Notes under the pieces: model-generated
What the model saw: only the letters and a program-made list of their open reading frames with translations
What the model was told of the DNA's origin: nothing
Database searches by the model: none
Position numbers and translations under genes: made by a program
In this document: one piece after another, positions 55,255 through 63,930 of the stretch
How positions within the stretch are numbered: the stretch's first letter is position 1
Layout of the letters: the number at the start of each line of letters is the position of its first letter
Source of the DNA: JAGXLC01 sp964461045
GTDB lineage: Bacteria; Bacteroidota; Bacteroidia; Bacteroidales; UBA12077
Direction of reading: 5' to 3'
Assembly (NCBI GenBank): GCA_964461045.1
Contig: CAYWSJ010000001.1
Span: 62,001-126,000, forward strand
DNA length: 64,000 nt

Positions 55255-55668
55255 TTAAACCGTCTCTAATTTAGAAAAACACAATTCTATTTCTCTTTTC
55301 GCATTTTCAATAGAATCAGCTGCATGAATGGAATTTCTCTGTTTATCCACCCCGAATAAATTTCTCAGGGTCCCCTCTGCTGCAATATGTGGATCAGTAT
55401 TTCCAACAACTTCCCTTAATTTTGCAACTGCATTTTCTTCCTCCAGAATCATAGCAACTACTGGGCCTGAAGTCATGTATTCAATCAAACTCACAAAAAA
55501 AGACTTGTTTTCATGCACTTTATAAAATTCTTTAGCCTGGTTTCGGTTTAAGTGTGTAGACTTGATAGCTACCAACCTGAAACCTGCTTCCGTAATTTTG
55601 TTTAAAATTGACCCTGTAAGGTTTTTACGAAAAGCAAGCGGTTTGATTAAAGCAAATGTTTGTTCCAT
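55255..55668 (-). CDS. ndk: Nucleoside-diphosphate kinase
   Basis: 137 residues, standard. Balances NTP pools by moving the gamma-phosphate through a phosphohistidine, His115 in NSIHAADS. LIKPLAFRKNLTG, YMTSGPVVAMILE and GTLRNLFG are family motifs. Stand-alone gene, convergent with the DUF721 gene. Confidence 0.97.
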   Translation of the reverse strand: MEQTFALIKPLAFRKNLTGSILNKITEAGFRLVAIKSTHLNRNQAKEFYKVHENKSFFVSLIEYMTSGPVVAMILEEENAVAKLREVVGNTDPHIAAEGTLRNLFGVDKQRNSIHAADSIENAKREIELCFSKLETV

Positions 55669-55736
55669 GGATTCCTAGTTTTAAATAACTAAGATAGAAA
55701 TAATAATTAAATCCCTCAATTATTTATGAAATATTT

Positions 55737-55744
55737 TATATTTG
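55737..55744 (+). promoter_or_regulatory. Putative -7 element for nrnA
   Basis: TATATTTG, exact match, 26 bp before the GTG start of nrnA. Confidence 0.45.
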
Positions 55745-55770
55745 ATATTTTTTAATAAATAATCAGAATT

Positions 55771-56799
55771 GTGAATTATATTTCAAACGAAAAAATAAAG
55801 GAAGTAGCTAAACTTTTGGAGAATCTCCAAAAAATTTTAATTATTACCCATTATAATCCTGATGGAGATGCCATAGGAGCTTCTCTTGGACTTTTTCATT
55901 TTTTAAAAAAAATAGGCAAAGAGCCCCAGGTTATAGTTCCAAACTATTATCCGCAGTTCCTCCATTGGATGCCGGGAAATGACAAAATTGTTCAGGCAGA
56001 TGAAAATGAAAAGGCACTCCGTAAATTAATCAATGAAGCAGAGGCCATTTTTTTTCTTGATTTTAATGTATTAGATCGCACCCAGGAAATGGAGGGAATG
56101 CTGAAAAAAAGAAAGATACCAAAGATATTAATTGATCATCATCCAAATCCTGAAAACTTTGCTGATGTAACCATTTCAAATATAGAAGTAAGCTCAACCT
56201 CCGAACTTCTTTTTGAATTTATGAGTAAATACCATGGTGAAGAAGCCATTGATAAAACAATTGCTGAATGTCTGTATACAGGCATCATGACTGATACAGG
56301 CTCTTTCAGTTATAATTCTTCCAATCCTTATACTTATTATGTGGTTTCAAAACTTATAAATAAAGGGATTGACAAAAACCGAATTTACTGGATGGTTTAT
56401 GATAACTATTCTGAGGATCGGATGCGTCTTCTGGGATATTGCCTAGATAAAAAGCTAAAAGTTTTTCAGGAATACAGGACGGCTTATATCAGCATTAAAG
56501 ACGAAGAATTAAAAAAGTTCAATTATCAGCCAGGTGATACGGAAGGCTTCGTTAATTACCCTTTATCCATTAAAAATATTGTTTTCTCCGTAATTTTTAT
56601 TGAACGGGACGAATATATAAAAATATCTTTCCGTTCAAAAGGAGAGTTTTATGCAAATAAATTTGCAATGAAAAACTTTAATGGTGGCGGACATAAAAAT
56701 GCAGCCGGCGGGTATTCGGAAAACAATATGGAAGAAACTCTTAAAAAATTCGAACGTTTACTTCCCAAATATCAAAAGGAATTAAGCAATGGCGGATAA
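55771..56799 (+). CDS. nrnA: Bifunctional oligoribonuclease/PAP phosphatase
   Basis: 342 residues, GTG start. DHH-DHHA1 phosphoesterase: ITHYNPDGDAIGASLGL (metal ligands), LDFN, ILIDHHPNP (the DHH motif), GIMTDTGSFSY and the C-terminal NGGGHKNAAGG. It degrades nanoRNA and pAp, standing in for Orn and CysQ. Overlaps the next gene (FKBP) by 11 bp; nrnA followed by FKBP isomerases is a recurring Bacteroidota order. Confidence 0.94.
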   Translation: MNYISNEKIKEVAKLLENLQKILIITHYNPDGDAIGASLGLFHFLKKIGKEPQVIVPNYYPQFLHWMPGNDKIVQADENEKALRKLINEAEAIFFLDFNVLDRTQEMEGMLKKRKIPKILIDHHPNPENFADVTISNIEVSSTSELLFEFMSKYHGEEAIDKTIAECLYTGIMTDTGSFSYNSSNPYTYYVVSKLINKGIDKNRIYWMVYDNYSEDRMRLLGYCLDKKLKVFQEYRTAYISIKDEELKKFNYQPGDTEGFVNYPLSIKNIVFSVIFIERDEYIKISFRSKGEFYANKFAMKNFNGGGHKNAAGGYSENNMEETLKKFERLLPKYQKELSNGG

Positions 56800-57376
56800 A
56801 AAATTTTCTAAAAACAGAATAATAATTATTATACTCATTCTTCTGATTGGAGGAGGGATAATAGTGGTTACTAATTTCTATCATGCAGGTGTTGAACGGG
56901 TTAGAAAGACACAGGAGCAATCGGAAATTAAATATGAAGAAAACCTTGAAAAAGTAAACCGGTTTTTGGTGCAAAAAGATATTGAAAAAATTAATAGTTT
57001 TATTAATCGCAGGAACTGGGATATGGAAAAAACCGGCGAAGGGTTATGGTATATGAGATACGAAAAAGGAAAAGGGCAACCTGTAAAAGACGGAAAATAT
57101 GTTAAATTTACTTATGATATACGCTTACTGGATGGAACTCTCTGCTACACTTCGGATTCACTGGGTCCAAAAATAATTAAAGTTGGTTCGCAGGAAGAGA
57201 TCAGGGGATTATACGAAGGACTAAAAATGTTAAGAGAAGGAGATAAAGCACGTTTTATAATTCCTCCGCATCTTGCATACGGATTGCTTGGAGATGATAA
57301 AAAAATACCCAGACGATCAATCATTTATTACCGGCTTTCTTTGTTAGAGGTTTCTGACAAAAAAATAAGGCAATAA
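56789..57376 (+). CDS. Membrane-anchored FKBP-type peptidyl-prolyl isomerase
   Basis: 195 residues. One N-terminal transmembrane helix (about 10-29), a helical linker, and an FKBP domain (about 95-190): VKFTYDIRLLDGTLCY, EEIRGLYEGLKMLREGDKARFIIPPHLAYG. The canonical Asp and aromatic pocket are partly replaced, so activity may be low. Periplasm-facing and likely to help fold exported proteins. Similar FKBPs (GldI type) serve gliding or T9SS in Bacteroidota. Translationally coupled to nrnA. Confidence 0.85.
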   Translation: MADKKFSKNRIIIIILILLIGGGIIVVTNFYHAGVERVRKTQEQSEIKYEENLEKVNRFLVQKDIEKINSFINRRNWDMEKTGEGLWYMRYEKGKGQPVKDGKYVKFTYDIRLLDGTLCYTSDSLGPKIIKVGSQEEIRGLYEGLKMLREGDKARFIIPPHLAYGLLGDDKKIPRRSIIYYRLSLLEVSDKKIRQ

Positions 57377-57431
57377 GATTTGCAATAATTCTTATTTCAT
57401 TATATTTTTATTCGAATAAAAACTAACCACT

Positions 57432-58325
57432 ATGTATAAGCCCATAAAAATATTCATCATTCTTTTGAGTGTTTCAATAATCTCATGCAACAGAACACCT
57501 GATTACCAAGGATTTTCAAAAACCAGCAGTGGAATTTATTTTAAATTGCTTTCTTTTGGCGAAAGCAACAGAGAAATTAAACCCGGAAATTACATTACAG
57601 CAGACATTAGTTATGCAACCATGAAGGATTCCACCTTTTTCGATGGACGTAGAACTCTCCAGATAAGTGAACCAAAATATAAAGGATCTATCGATGAGTG
57701 CTTTCTGATGCTTTCTAAGGATGAAAAAGCTACATTTATTATACCTGCCAATGATTTCTTTAAAAGAACCCTTGAAACGAATCTGCCTGATTTTATTTCG
57801 CAACAGGATAGTATAAAAATCACAATAGATGTGATCAATGTGCAGAATAAAAGTGAATTCCTTAAACAAAAAGAGGCCTTTCTCAACTGGATTAGAGATT
57901 TTGGTGATTACGAGCAAGTATTGTTAAAACAATTTATTGAAGAGAAAAAAATCAATGCAGAACCTACAAAATCAGGATTATATCATATTGTTATAGAAGA
58001 AGGAAATGATGTTGAAGTTGAAAAGGGCGATACTGTGGTTGTTCATTATGAAGGAAAATTCCTCAATGGAAAATTCTTCGACTCTACAAAGCAAAGAAAA
58101 CAACCCTTTGAATTTGTATACGGCCACAAAATGCAGGTCATTGACGGCATGGAAGAAGTTATAGGGAAAATGAAAGAGGGAGAAAGAGCCCTGGCAATTT
58201 TACCCTCCGACATTGCTTTTGGAAAAACTGGCTCTTCAACAGGAATAATCCCTCCATATACTTCTGTAATTTATGAAGTTGTTCTTACGGATGTGAGAAA
58301 AAATAAGGATGAAAAAAATAATTAG
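57432..58325 (+). CDS. Lipoprotein with two FKBP-type domains
   Basis: 297 residues. Lipobox SIISC (Cys19). The first FKBP-like domain (about 30-140) lacks most pocket residues; the second (about 190-290) is canonical: GDTVVVHYEGKFLNGKFFDS, VIDGMEEVIGKMKEGERALAILPS and AFGKTG, with Met replacing the pocket Trp. A peptidyl-prolyl isomerase in the periplasm, related to the GldI group tied to gliding and T9SS in Flavobacteria. Third gene of the nrnA-FKBP-FKBP run. Confidence 0.88.
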   Translation: MYKPIKIFIILLSVSIISCNRTPDYQGFSKTSSGIYFKLLSFGESNREIKPGNYITADISYATMKDSTFFDGRRTLQISEPKYKGSIDECFLMLSKDEKATFIIPANDFFKRTLETNLPDFISQQDSIKITIDVINVQNKSEFLKQKEAFLNWIRDFGDYEQVLLKQFIEEKKINAEPTKSGLYHIVIEEGNDVEVEKGDTVVVHYEGKFLNGKFFDSTKQRKQPFEFVYGHKMQVIDGMEEVIGKMKEGERALAILPSDIAFGKTGSSTGIIPPYTSVIYEVVLTDVRKNKDEKNN

Positions 58326-58340
58326 TTAAATGCTTTATGA

Positions 58341-58847
58341 ATGAATATTGACTATTTAGAAGCCGGGACAGATTATATTAACAAATTTGCCTTATTTATC
58401 GGAGAGGACACAAATCTATATAAATACCTGCATAATACTGAAAAAAAACTTACAGCTAAACGAATACTTCAGGAAGGATTTAATTTTGAAAGCCATCTGG
58501 ATCATACAACAGACCTGGTCTCTGGTAAAGACCTGGTAGAATTAAAATATTTCCAGATAAAGCGGAAAAGATATGGTAATTATACAATTGTAATAGAAAT
58601 TGACAAAAATAATGTTGACCATTTCTCAAGAAAACTGGCTAAAACACCATACCATTTTTCGGAAATACTTACCTGTGAAGAGCCTTATATTGGAGATAAT
58701 GATGAACCAGTCTATAAGCTACCAATTCAGTTTATAAAAGGTTTTTTTGATCATACAAGACAAGAAGGAATAAAAAACAATAATTTTAATCCTGCATTCT
58801 ATCCCGAGTATTTTAACAACAACCTTGAAAAATTGCTTAATTCCTAA
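58341..58847 (+). CDS. Conserved-looking cytosolic protein of unknown function
   Basis: 168 residues, 15 bp after the FKBP lipoprotein and possibly in its operon. No signal peptide or membrane segment. A beta-rich centre (LVELKYFQIKRKRYGNYTIV, IEIDKNNVDHF) is flanked by helices, with several aromatic and acidic residues at the C-terminus. I do not recognise a family. The codon use and composition look like the neighbours, so it is probably a real gene. Confidence 0.65.
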   Translation: MNIDYLEAGTDYINKFALFIGEDTNLYKYLHNTEKKLTAKRILQEGFNFESHLDHTTDLVSGKDLVELKYFQIKRKRYGNYTIVIEIDKNNVDHFSRKLAKTPYHFSEILTCEEPYIGDNDEPVYKLPIQFIKGFFDHTRQEGIKNNNFNPAFYPEYFNNNLEKLLNS

Positions 58848-58961
58848 ACTTTAATTTCAAATAACAGATTTATTATTCTGTATATAAGATCATTAAGCTT
58901 TAAATTTAAATAAAACAATTAAACATGTAAATCTAAATAACTGAAATGTTACCGGTAAACA

Positions 58962-58991
58962 TTTGCCAAGACAAAATAAATTATAATTTTG
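58962..58991 (+). promoter_or_regulatory. Promoter for fabG (-33 TTTG, -7 TAATTTTG)
   Basis: TTTG at 58962-58965, 18 bp, TAATTTTG at 58984-58991, 45 bp before the ATG. Both consensus parts are present with near-normal spacing. Confidence 0.6.
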
Positions 58992-59036
58992 TTGATAGTT
59001 AAATAAAATATAAAAATTCAAGTAAAAAAGAATATT

Positions 59037-59783
59037 ATGAAACTATTAGAAGGAAAAACAGCTTTAATAACGGGTGCCGCAAGAGGCATCGGAAAATCGC
59101 TCGCGTTAAATTTTGCTGAGCATGGTGCCAATATCGCTTTTACCGATCTTGAATACAACGACCAGGTAAAAGAAGTGGAAAAAGAAATTGAATCAAAGGG
59201 CGTAAAAACAAAAGGCTATGCTTCTGATGCAAGCAATTTTAAGCAGACAGAGGAAACAGTACAGCAAATTCTTAAGGATTTTGGAAAAATCGATGTACTT
59301 ATAAACAATGCAGGAATCACAAAGGATACACTCCTCATGAGAATGACTGAAGAACAGTGGGATGCTGTTTTGACGGTAAACTTAAAATCTGTTTTTAATT
59401 TTACAAAGGCTGTACAGCGATCAATGCTGAAACAAAAATCAGGATCCATAATCAATATGAGTTCTGTTGTTGGTGTTAGCGGAAATGCAGGCCAATCAAA
59501 CTATTCTGCCTCCAAAGCCGGCATTATTGGTTTTACAAAATCAATTGCTAAAGAATTAGGATCCAGAAACATACGTTGTAATGCCATTGCACCCGGATTT
59601 ATCATCACGGAAATGACAGATAAATTACCTGAGGAAGTAAAAAAAGACTGGGCAGAAAAAATACCCCTCAAACGTGGTGGTAAACCTGAAGATGTTTCAA
59701 AAGCAGCAATCTTCCTGGCTTCTGATCTGTCAGAATATATCACAGGGCAGGTAATGAATGTATGCGGAGGAATGAATACGTAA
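59037..59783 (+). CDS. fabG: 3-oxoacyl-[acyl-carrier-protein] reductase
   Basis: 248 residues. NADPH-dependent reduction of 3-oxoacyl-ACP in fatty acid elongation. Cofactor motif TGAARGIG (12-19), NNAGIT, catalytic Ser143, Tyr156 and Lys160 (NYSASKAG), and the C-terminal GQVMNVCGGM. The close match to FabG motifs makes a generic SDR less likely. It has its own promoter; no other fab genes adjoin. Confidence 0.92.
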   Translation: MKLLEGKTALITGAARGIGKSLALNFAEHGANIAFTDLEYNDQVKEVEKEIESKGVKTKGYASDASNFKQTEETVQQILKDFGKIDVLINNAGITKDTLLMRMTEEQWDAVLTVNLKSVFNFTKAVQRSMLKQKSGSIINMSSVVGVSGNAGQSNYSASKAGIIGFTKSIAKELGSRNIRCNAIAPGFIITEMTDKLPEEVKKDWAEKIPLKRGGKPEDVSKAAIFLASDLSEYITGQVMNVCGGMNT

Positions 59784-59838
59784 GTTATATTGTGGCAGGA
59801 TTTTTGAACAGAAATTTCCTTTTACTGTTTATCTTTTT

Positions 59839-60822
59839 ATGAAGAAATTATATCTGTACATAACCCTGATTTTACTCGGCGCTATTGTTTCATGTACTCC
59901 TTATAAACAAATCAGTACAGAAACCATCGAGCCTGCCAGTTTTGCCGTTCCTTACGATGTAAATAACGTTGGCTTTGTTTTTAAGAAACCTTCAGGAAAT
60001 ATAGCTGTGGACAACCATAACAAGCTAAGGTTAAATATGCTTGAAGAAATGAAAAAGGGAATTGCAGATATAGCTTCTTCATCACCCAGATTTAATCTGG
60101 AGAATCTGCATGTTATTGACACAGGTGATATTGCCAGGAATATAACCGAAACAAAATATGGCAAGCAGGAGATTCAAAAAATTACCAAAAGTTCAAAACT
60201 GGATGCAATTATTGTTTTACATACTTTTGAACTAGATGACTCCCTGAAGGAAGAAATTATTTTTGAAGCTGATAAATATTTCTACTACCTTTTCAAAATT
60301 AAGTCAAATGCGCTGTGGCGTTTTTATGTTCCCGATTCAAAAGATTTTATCATAGACGAATATAACTATTCAGAAGAATTTGCCTGGGAAGCTCTTGACT
60401 ATACCAAAGAAAAAGCGCTTAATGAATTGCCTGATTATAGTAAAGCTTTTTATACAGCGGCATACTGGACTGCTGTTGACTATCTTAAAAGATTTGCACC
60501 AACATGGAAACAGGAAAAAAGAATAATTTTTACCAGGGGGAATAAATATTTTGAAAAAGCTTTTAAAGCTTTCCAGGAAAAAAAATGGGAGAAGGCTGTA
60601 GTTCTCTGGAAAAAAACAAAAGACCACAGAGATAATGAGTTAAGGAGCCGGGCATTGTATAATATTGCAGTTACTTCTGAATTGATGGGTAAGATTGATC
60701 TGGCCATTGTGTGGGCAAAAAAATCATATAAAGCCAAGCCTAAACCCCGGACAAAAGAGTATATTGAAAGACTAAACGAACGGAAAGAAGACATTAAAAA
60801 GCTTAGAAAACAATTGCCTTAG
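59839..60822 (+). CDS. DUF6340-family lipoprotein
   Basis: 327 residues. Signal peptide with lipobox AIVSC (Cys19). The N-terminal half (YDVNNVGFVFKKPSGN ... LENLHVIDTG) and the C-terminal TPR-like pair (GNKYFEKAFKAFQEKKWEKAV, ALYNIAVTSELMGKIDLAI) match DUF6340, a Bacteroidota family of unknown function. It should be a periplasm-facing envelope protein. Fifty-five bp after fabG in the same direction. Confidence 0.85.
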   Translation: MKKLYLYITLILLGAIVSCTPYKQISTETIEPASFAVPYDVNNVGFVFKKPSGNIAVDNHNKLRLNMLEEMKKGIADIASSSPRFNLENLHVIDTGDIARNITETKYGKQEIQKITKSSKLDAIIVLHTFELDDSLKEEIIFEADKYFYYLFKIKSNALWRFYVPDSKDFIIDEYNYSEEFAWEALDYTKEKALNELPDYSKAFYTAAYWTAVDYLKRFAPTWKQEKRIIFTRGNKYFEKAFKAFQEKKWEKAVVLWKKTKDHRDNELRSRALYNIAVTSELMGKIDLAIVWAKKSYKAKPKPRTKEYIERLNERKEDIKKLRKQLP

Positions 60823-60893
60823 TTTTAGTCTTCTTGTTTTACTTTTTTAATACCTTCTTAAATCCGGAAATTATTCAGATAATTTCGTTTCAT

Positions 60894-60901
60894 TATATTT
60901 G
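60894..60901 (+). promoter_or_regulatory. Putative -7 element for the M48 protease gene
   Basis: TATATTTG, exact match, 9 bp before the ATG at 60911. Its last three bases are the in-frame TTG at 60899, so translation cannot start there if this promoter is used. Confidence 0.5.
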
Positions 60902-60910
60902 CAGAAAAAA

Positions 60911-62143
60911 ATGACACCAACAGTTCTTTTCTATATCATCGTTGGTATTCTTGTACTAAATTATGTTTTTGAAAGAATCCTTGAATACCTGAACTCAACA
61001 AAACTGTCCCCGGAATTACCCAATGAACTACAAGGAATTTACGATCCGGAGAAATACAAAAAATCACAGAATTACGAAAAAGAGAATCAAAAACTGGCTT
61101 TTGTGTCAAGTTCCTTTAATCTTCTAGCCATTCTTATATTTCTATCACTTGATGGCTTCGGTTTTGTCGACCAATTGTCTCGTCAATTGAGCGGACATAA
61201 TATTATAATACCATTGTTGTTTTTCGGAATACTCTTTCTGGCACTTGATATAATTAATTTGCCCTTTTCTTTGTATGATACTTTTGTAATAGAAGAAAAA
61301 TACGGATTTAACAAGACAACTGTAAAAACTTTTATTGCTGATAAGATAAAAAGCTGGTTTCTCATGGTTATTATCGGAGGGGGACTGCTGGCCTTAATTG
61401 TTTGGTTTTACAACATTACAGGTCAAAATTTCTGGATCTATGCCTGGATACTTATTATTGCATTCAGTGGATTTATGACAATGTTCTATACCCATCTGAT
61501 TCTTCCCTTGTTTAATAAATTAACTCCAATGGAGGAAGGGGAACTGAAAAATAAAATTTTCGATTTCAGCAGGAAAGCAGGATTTGGATTAAAGAATATT
61601 TTTGTAATGGACGGATCCAAACGTTCTTCAAAAGCAAATGCTTTTTTTAGTGGGCTGGGCAAAAAAAGACGAATTGTTTTGTTCGACACTTTAATTAAAG
61701 AACTGCAAAAGAATGAAATTGTTGCTGTTCTGGCTCATGAAATTGGTCATTACAAGAAGAAACATACCCTGATGAACCTGGCAATATCAACCGTAGAAAC
61801 AGGTATAACTCTTTTTATTCTTTCTCTCTTTATTGACAATCCACAATTATCAAAAGCATTGGGGGCTGAAAATGCCAGTTTCCATATTGGTTTGATTGCA
61901 TTTGGTCTTCTATACAGTCCTATTTCTACTATCTTAGGTATACTTACCAATATTATATCAAGAAAAAATGAATTTGAAGCCGACAATTTTGCCGCTCAGT
62001 TTAAGCTGGATGATGATTTAATTAATGCGCTTAAAAAACTATCAGTAAACAACTTATCAAACCTCACACCACATCCCGCTTATGTATTTGTTAACTATTC
62101 TCATCCACCACTATTGTCAAGAATAAAGAATCTAAAAAACTGA
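60911..62143 (+). CDS. M48-family zinc metalloprotease (STE24-like)
   Basis: 410 residues from the ATG at 60911; an upstream TTG overlaps the promoter. N-terminal CAAX-protease 1 N-domain with membrane helices (VLFYIIVGILVLNYVFE), IEEKYGFNKTT, then the catalytic HEIGHYKKKH zinc motif and the third ligand Glu in NEFEADNFAA. It is a membrane protease acting in envelope quality control. The STE24-like N-domain is usual in Bacteroidota. Four bases separate it from cinA. Confidence 0.93.
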   Translation: MTPTVLFYIIVGILVLNYVFERILEYLNSTKLSPELPNELQGIYDPEKYKKSQNYEKENQKLAFVSSSFNLLAILIFLSLDGFGFVDQLSRQLSGHNIIIPLLFFGILFLALDIINLPFSLYDTFVIEEKYGFNKTTVKTFIADKIKSWFLMVIIGGGLLALIVWFYNITGQNFWIYAWILIIAFSGFMTMFYTHLILPLFNKLTPMEEGELKNKIFDFSRKAGFGLKNIFVMDGSKRSSKANAFFSGLGKKRRIVLFDTLIKELQKNEIVAVLAHEIGHYKKKHTLMNLAISTVETGITLFILSLFIDNPQLSKALGAENASFHIGLIAFGLLYSPISTILGILTNIISRKNEFEADNFAAQFKLDDDLINALKKLSVNNLSNLTPHPAYVFVNYSHPPLLSRIKNLKN

Positions 62144-62147
62144 CAGA

Positions 62148-63401
62148 ATGAATGCGGAAATTATAACAATTGGAGATGAACTACTTATTGGACAAATAGC
62201 TGATACCAATTCTTATCTGATGTGCCGGCATTTGAGTGAAAATGGTTTTAAAATTAATAAAATCACTTCTCTGCCTGATGAATCAGATACTTTAGTCAAT
62301 GCATTCCAGGAAGCTACCAAAAAGGCAGACATTGTTTTTATTACCGGGGGGCTGGGACCCACAAAAGATGATGTTACTCGTGCCGCCATTTCCCGTTTTT
62401 TTAACACAACCTGGAATATAAGTATGGGTGTATTAAACCGGATCAAAGAATTCCTTGAAGAGAGGGGATATTCTATGAACGATTCGAATCATGATCAGGC
62501 AAAAGTACCGGACAAAGCCAAAGTTTTCATTAACCAGATTGGAACAGCACCAGGGTTATGGCTACAGAAAGAAAATACTAATTTCATCTTTCTGCCCGGC
62601 GTGCAGTTTGAGATGATAAGATTGCTGAAAAAACAAATTGTTCCTGTACTTAAAGAACGATTTATTACAAACAATTTCATTAGTAAAAATATTAATACAC
62701 AGGGAATTCCGGAAGCTTACCTGTCAGAAAAGTTAAAGAATTGGCAGGAAAAATTGCCTGATTATCTGCAAGTAGCTTATTTGCCAAGTCCTGAATTTGT
62801 AAAAGTAAGAATAAGTGGTTGGCAAAAAGACCAAATTAAATTGACAAAGGATATTGAAAAAGCTGCAGAAGAAATCAGAGAGCTAATTCCCGGTTACTTT
62901 GTATCGATAGGAAACGAATCAATGGAAGAAATTCTGGGTAATATTCTTTCAGAAAATAACCTGACAGTTTCCACTGCTGAAAGCTGCACGGGAGGGTTTA
63001 TTGCCTCCGAAATAACATCAGTTCCAGGCAGTTCCCGATACTTTAAAGGCTCTGTGGTTGCCTATTCAAATGAAATAAAAACCAAAATTTTAAATATTTC
63101 CCCTGAAATAATTAAAAGCAAAGGAGCGGTAAGTGAAGAAGTAGTAAGAGGGATGGCCAACAGCTTATTGCACCTTTACAATACCGATTATTCCATAGCT
63201 GTTTCCGGTATTGCCGGACCTGATGGCAGTACTCCCCAAAAACCGGTTGGTACTACATGGATTGCTGTTGGTAGAAAAGAGAAGATAATAACAGAAAAAT
63301 TCCTTCTGGGAACCATAAGGGAAGTAAATATAAAAAAAGCTGCATATAAAGCAATGAATATGCTCCGAAAGCTCATTATTGAAGACTTAGAAAAAAAATA
63401 A
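62148..63401 (+). CDS. cinA: CinA-family protein with nicotinamide-nucleotide amidase domain
   Basis: 417 residues, standard two-domain CinA. N-terminal MoCF-like domain (ITIGDELLIGQIADTNS, FITGGLGPTKDDVTR) with ADP-ribose pyrophosphatase activity known in relatives, and a C-terminal PncC amidase (STAESCTGGFIASEIT, catalytic Ser/Tyr-Ser; VSGIAGPDG). It recycles NMN formed by DNA ligase. Coupled to the M48 gene by a 4-bp gap. Confidence 0.95.
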   Translation: MNAEIITIGDELLIGQIADTNSYLMCRHLSENGFKINKITSLPDESDTLVNAFQEATKKADIVFITGGLGPTKDDVTRAAISRFFNTTWNISMGVLNRIKEFLEERGYSMNDSNHDQAKVPDKAKVFINQIGTAPGLWLQKENTNFIFLPGVQFEMIRLLKKQIVPVLKERFITNNFISKNINTQGIPEAYLSEKLKNWQEKLPDYLQVAYLPSPEFVKVRISGWQKDQIKLTKDIEKAAEEIRELIPGYFVSIGNESMEEILGNILSENNLTVSTAESCTGGFIASEITSVPGSSRYFKGSVVAYSNEIKTKILNISPEIIKSKGAVSEEVVRGMANSLLHLYNTDYSIAVSGIAGPDGSTPQKPVGTTWIAVGRKEKIITEKFLLGTIREVNIKKAAYKAMNMLRKLIIEDLEKK

Positions 63402-63418
63402 ATTTTTTATAAATATGC

Positions 63419-63449
63419 TTGGTAATTTAAATAAAATTAACGTACTTTG
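63419..63449 (+). promoter_or_regulatory. Putative promoter for rpmB-rpmG-DUF4295
   Basis: TTG (63419-63421), 21 bp, then TACTTTG (63443-63449), one base shorter than the TAnnTTTG consensus. The leader would be about 30 nt. Confidence 0.45.
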
Positions 63450-63484
63450 CGAATCGTTTTTAATGGATAAAAATTAGAAAAAAG

Positions 63485-63727
63485 ATGTCTAGAATTTGTC
63501 AAATAACCGGAAAAAGAGGACTCGTTGGGAATAATGTTTCACACTCGAACAAGAAAACAAAAAGAACTTTTTATCCCAATCTGTTTACAAAACGATACTT
63601 TCTTGAGGAAGAAGATCGTTGGATAAATTTAAAGGTTTCTGCAGCGGGAATGAAGATCATTAATAAGAAAGGATTAAAAGCTGCATTGGAAGAAGCCAAA
63701 GAAAAAGGTTATATTGCTAAATATTAA
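63485..63727 (+). CDS. rpmB: 50S ribosomal protein L28
   Basis: 80 residues, complete. Starts SRICQITGKRGLVGNNVSHS, the L28 signature, with the KRTFYPNL and RWINLKVSAAGMKII stretches. Part of the large ribosomal subunit. The first gene of rpmB-rpmG-DUF4295, a conserved Bacteroidota order. Confidence 0.97.
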   Translation: MSRICQITGKRGLVGNNVSHSNKKTKRTFYPNLFTKRYFLEEEDRWINLKVSAAGMKIINKKGLKAALEEAKEKGYIAKY

Positions 63728-63738
63728 AAAATTATATT

Positions 63739-63924
63739 ATGGCTAAGAAAAAAGGAGATAGGGTTCAGGTTATATTAGAATGTACAGAACAAAAGAAAAC
63801 AGGGGTTCCTGGAATTTCCAGATATATAACATCAAAAAACAGAAAAAATACCCCAAAGAAACTTGAACTAAAAAAGTATAATCCCTATTTAAGAAAAGTA
63901 ACTGTTCACAAAGAAACAAAATAA
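63739..63924 (+). CDS. rpmG: 50S ribosomal protein L33
   Basis: 61 residues. AKKKGDRVQVILECTEQK at the start and KNTPKKLELKKYNP in the middle are L33. It lacks the CxxC pairs of zinc-binding L33 forms (only one Cys is present), so it is the zinc-independent type. Eleven bases after rpmB. Confidence 0.96.
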   Translation: MAKKKGDRVQVILECTEQKKTGVPGISRYITSKNRKNTPKKLELKKYNPYLRKVTVHKETK

Positions 63925-63930
63925 TAGTTT

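Noticed and set aside
60899..60910. TTG start for the M48 protease
   Set aside because: The TTG is the end of an exact -7 box, and an ATG lies four codons on.
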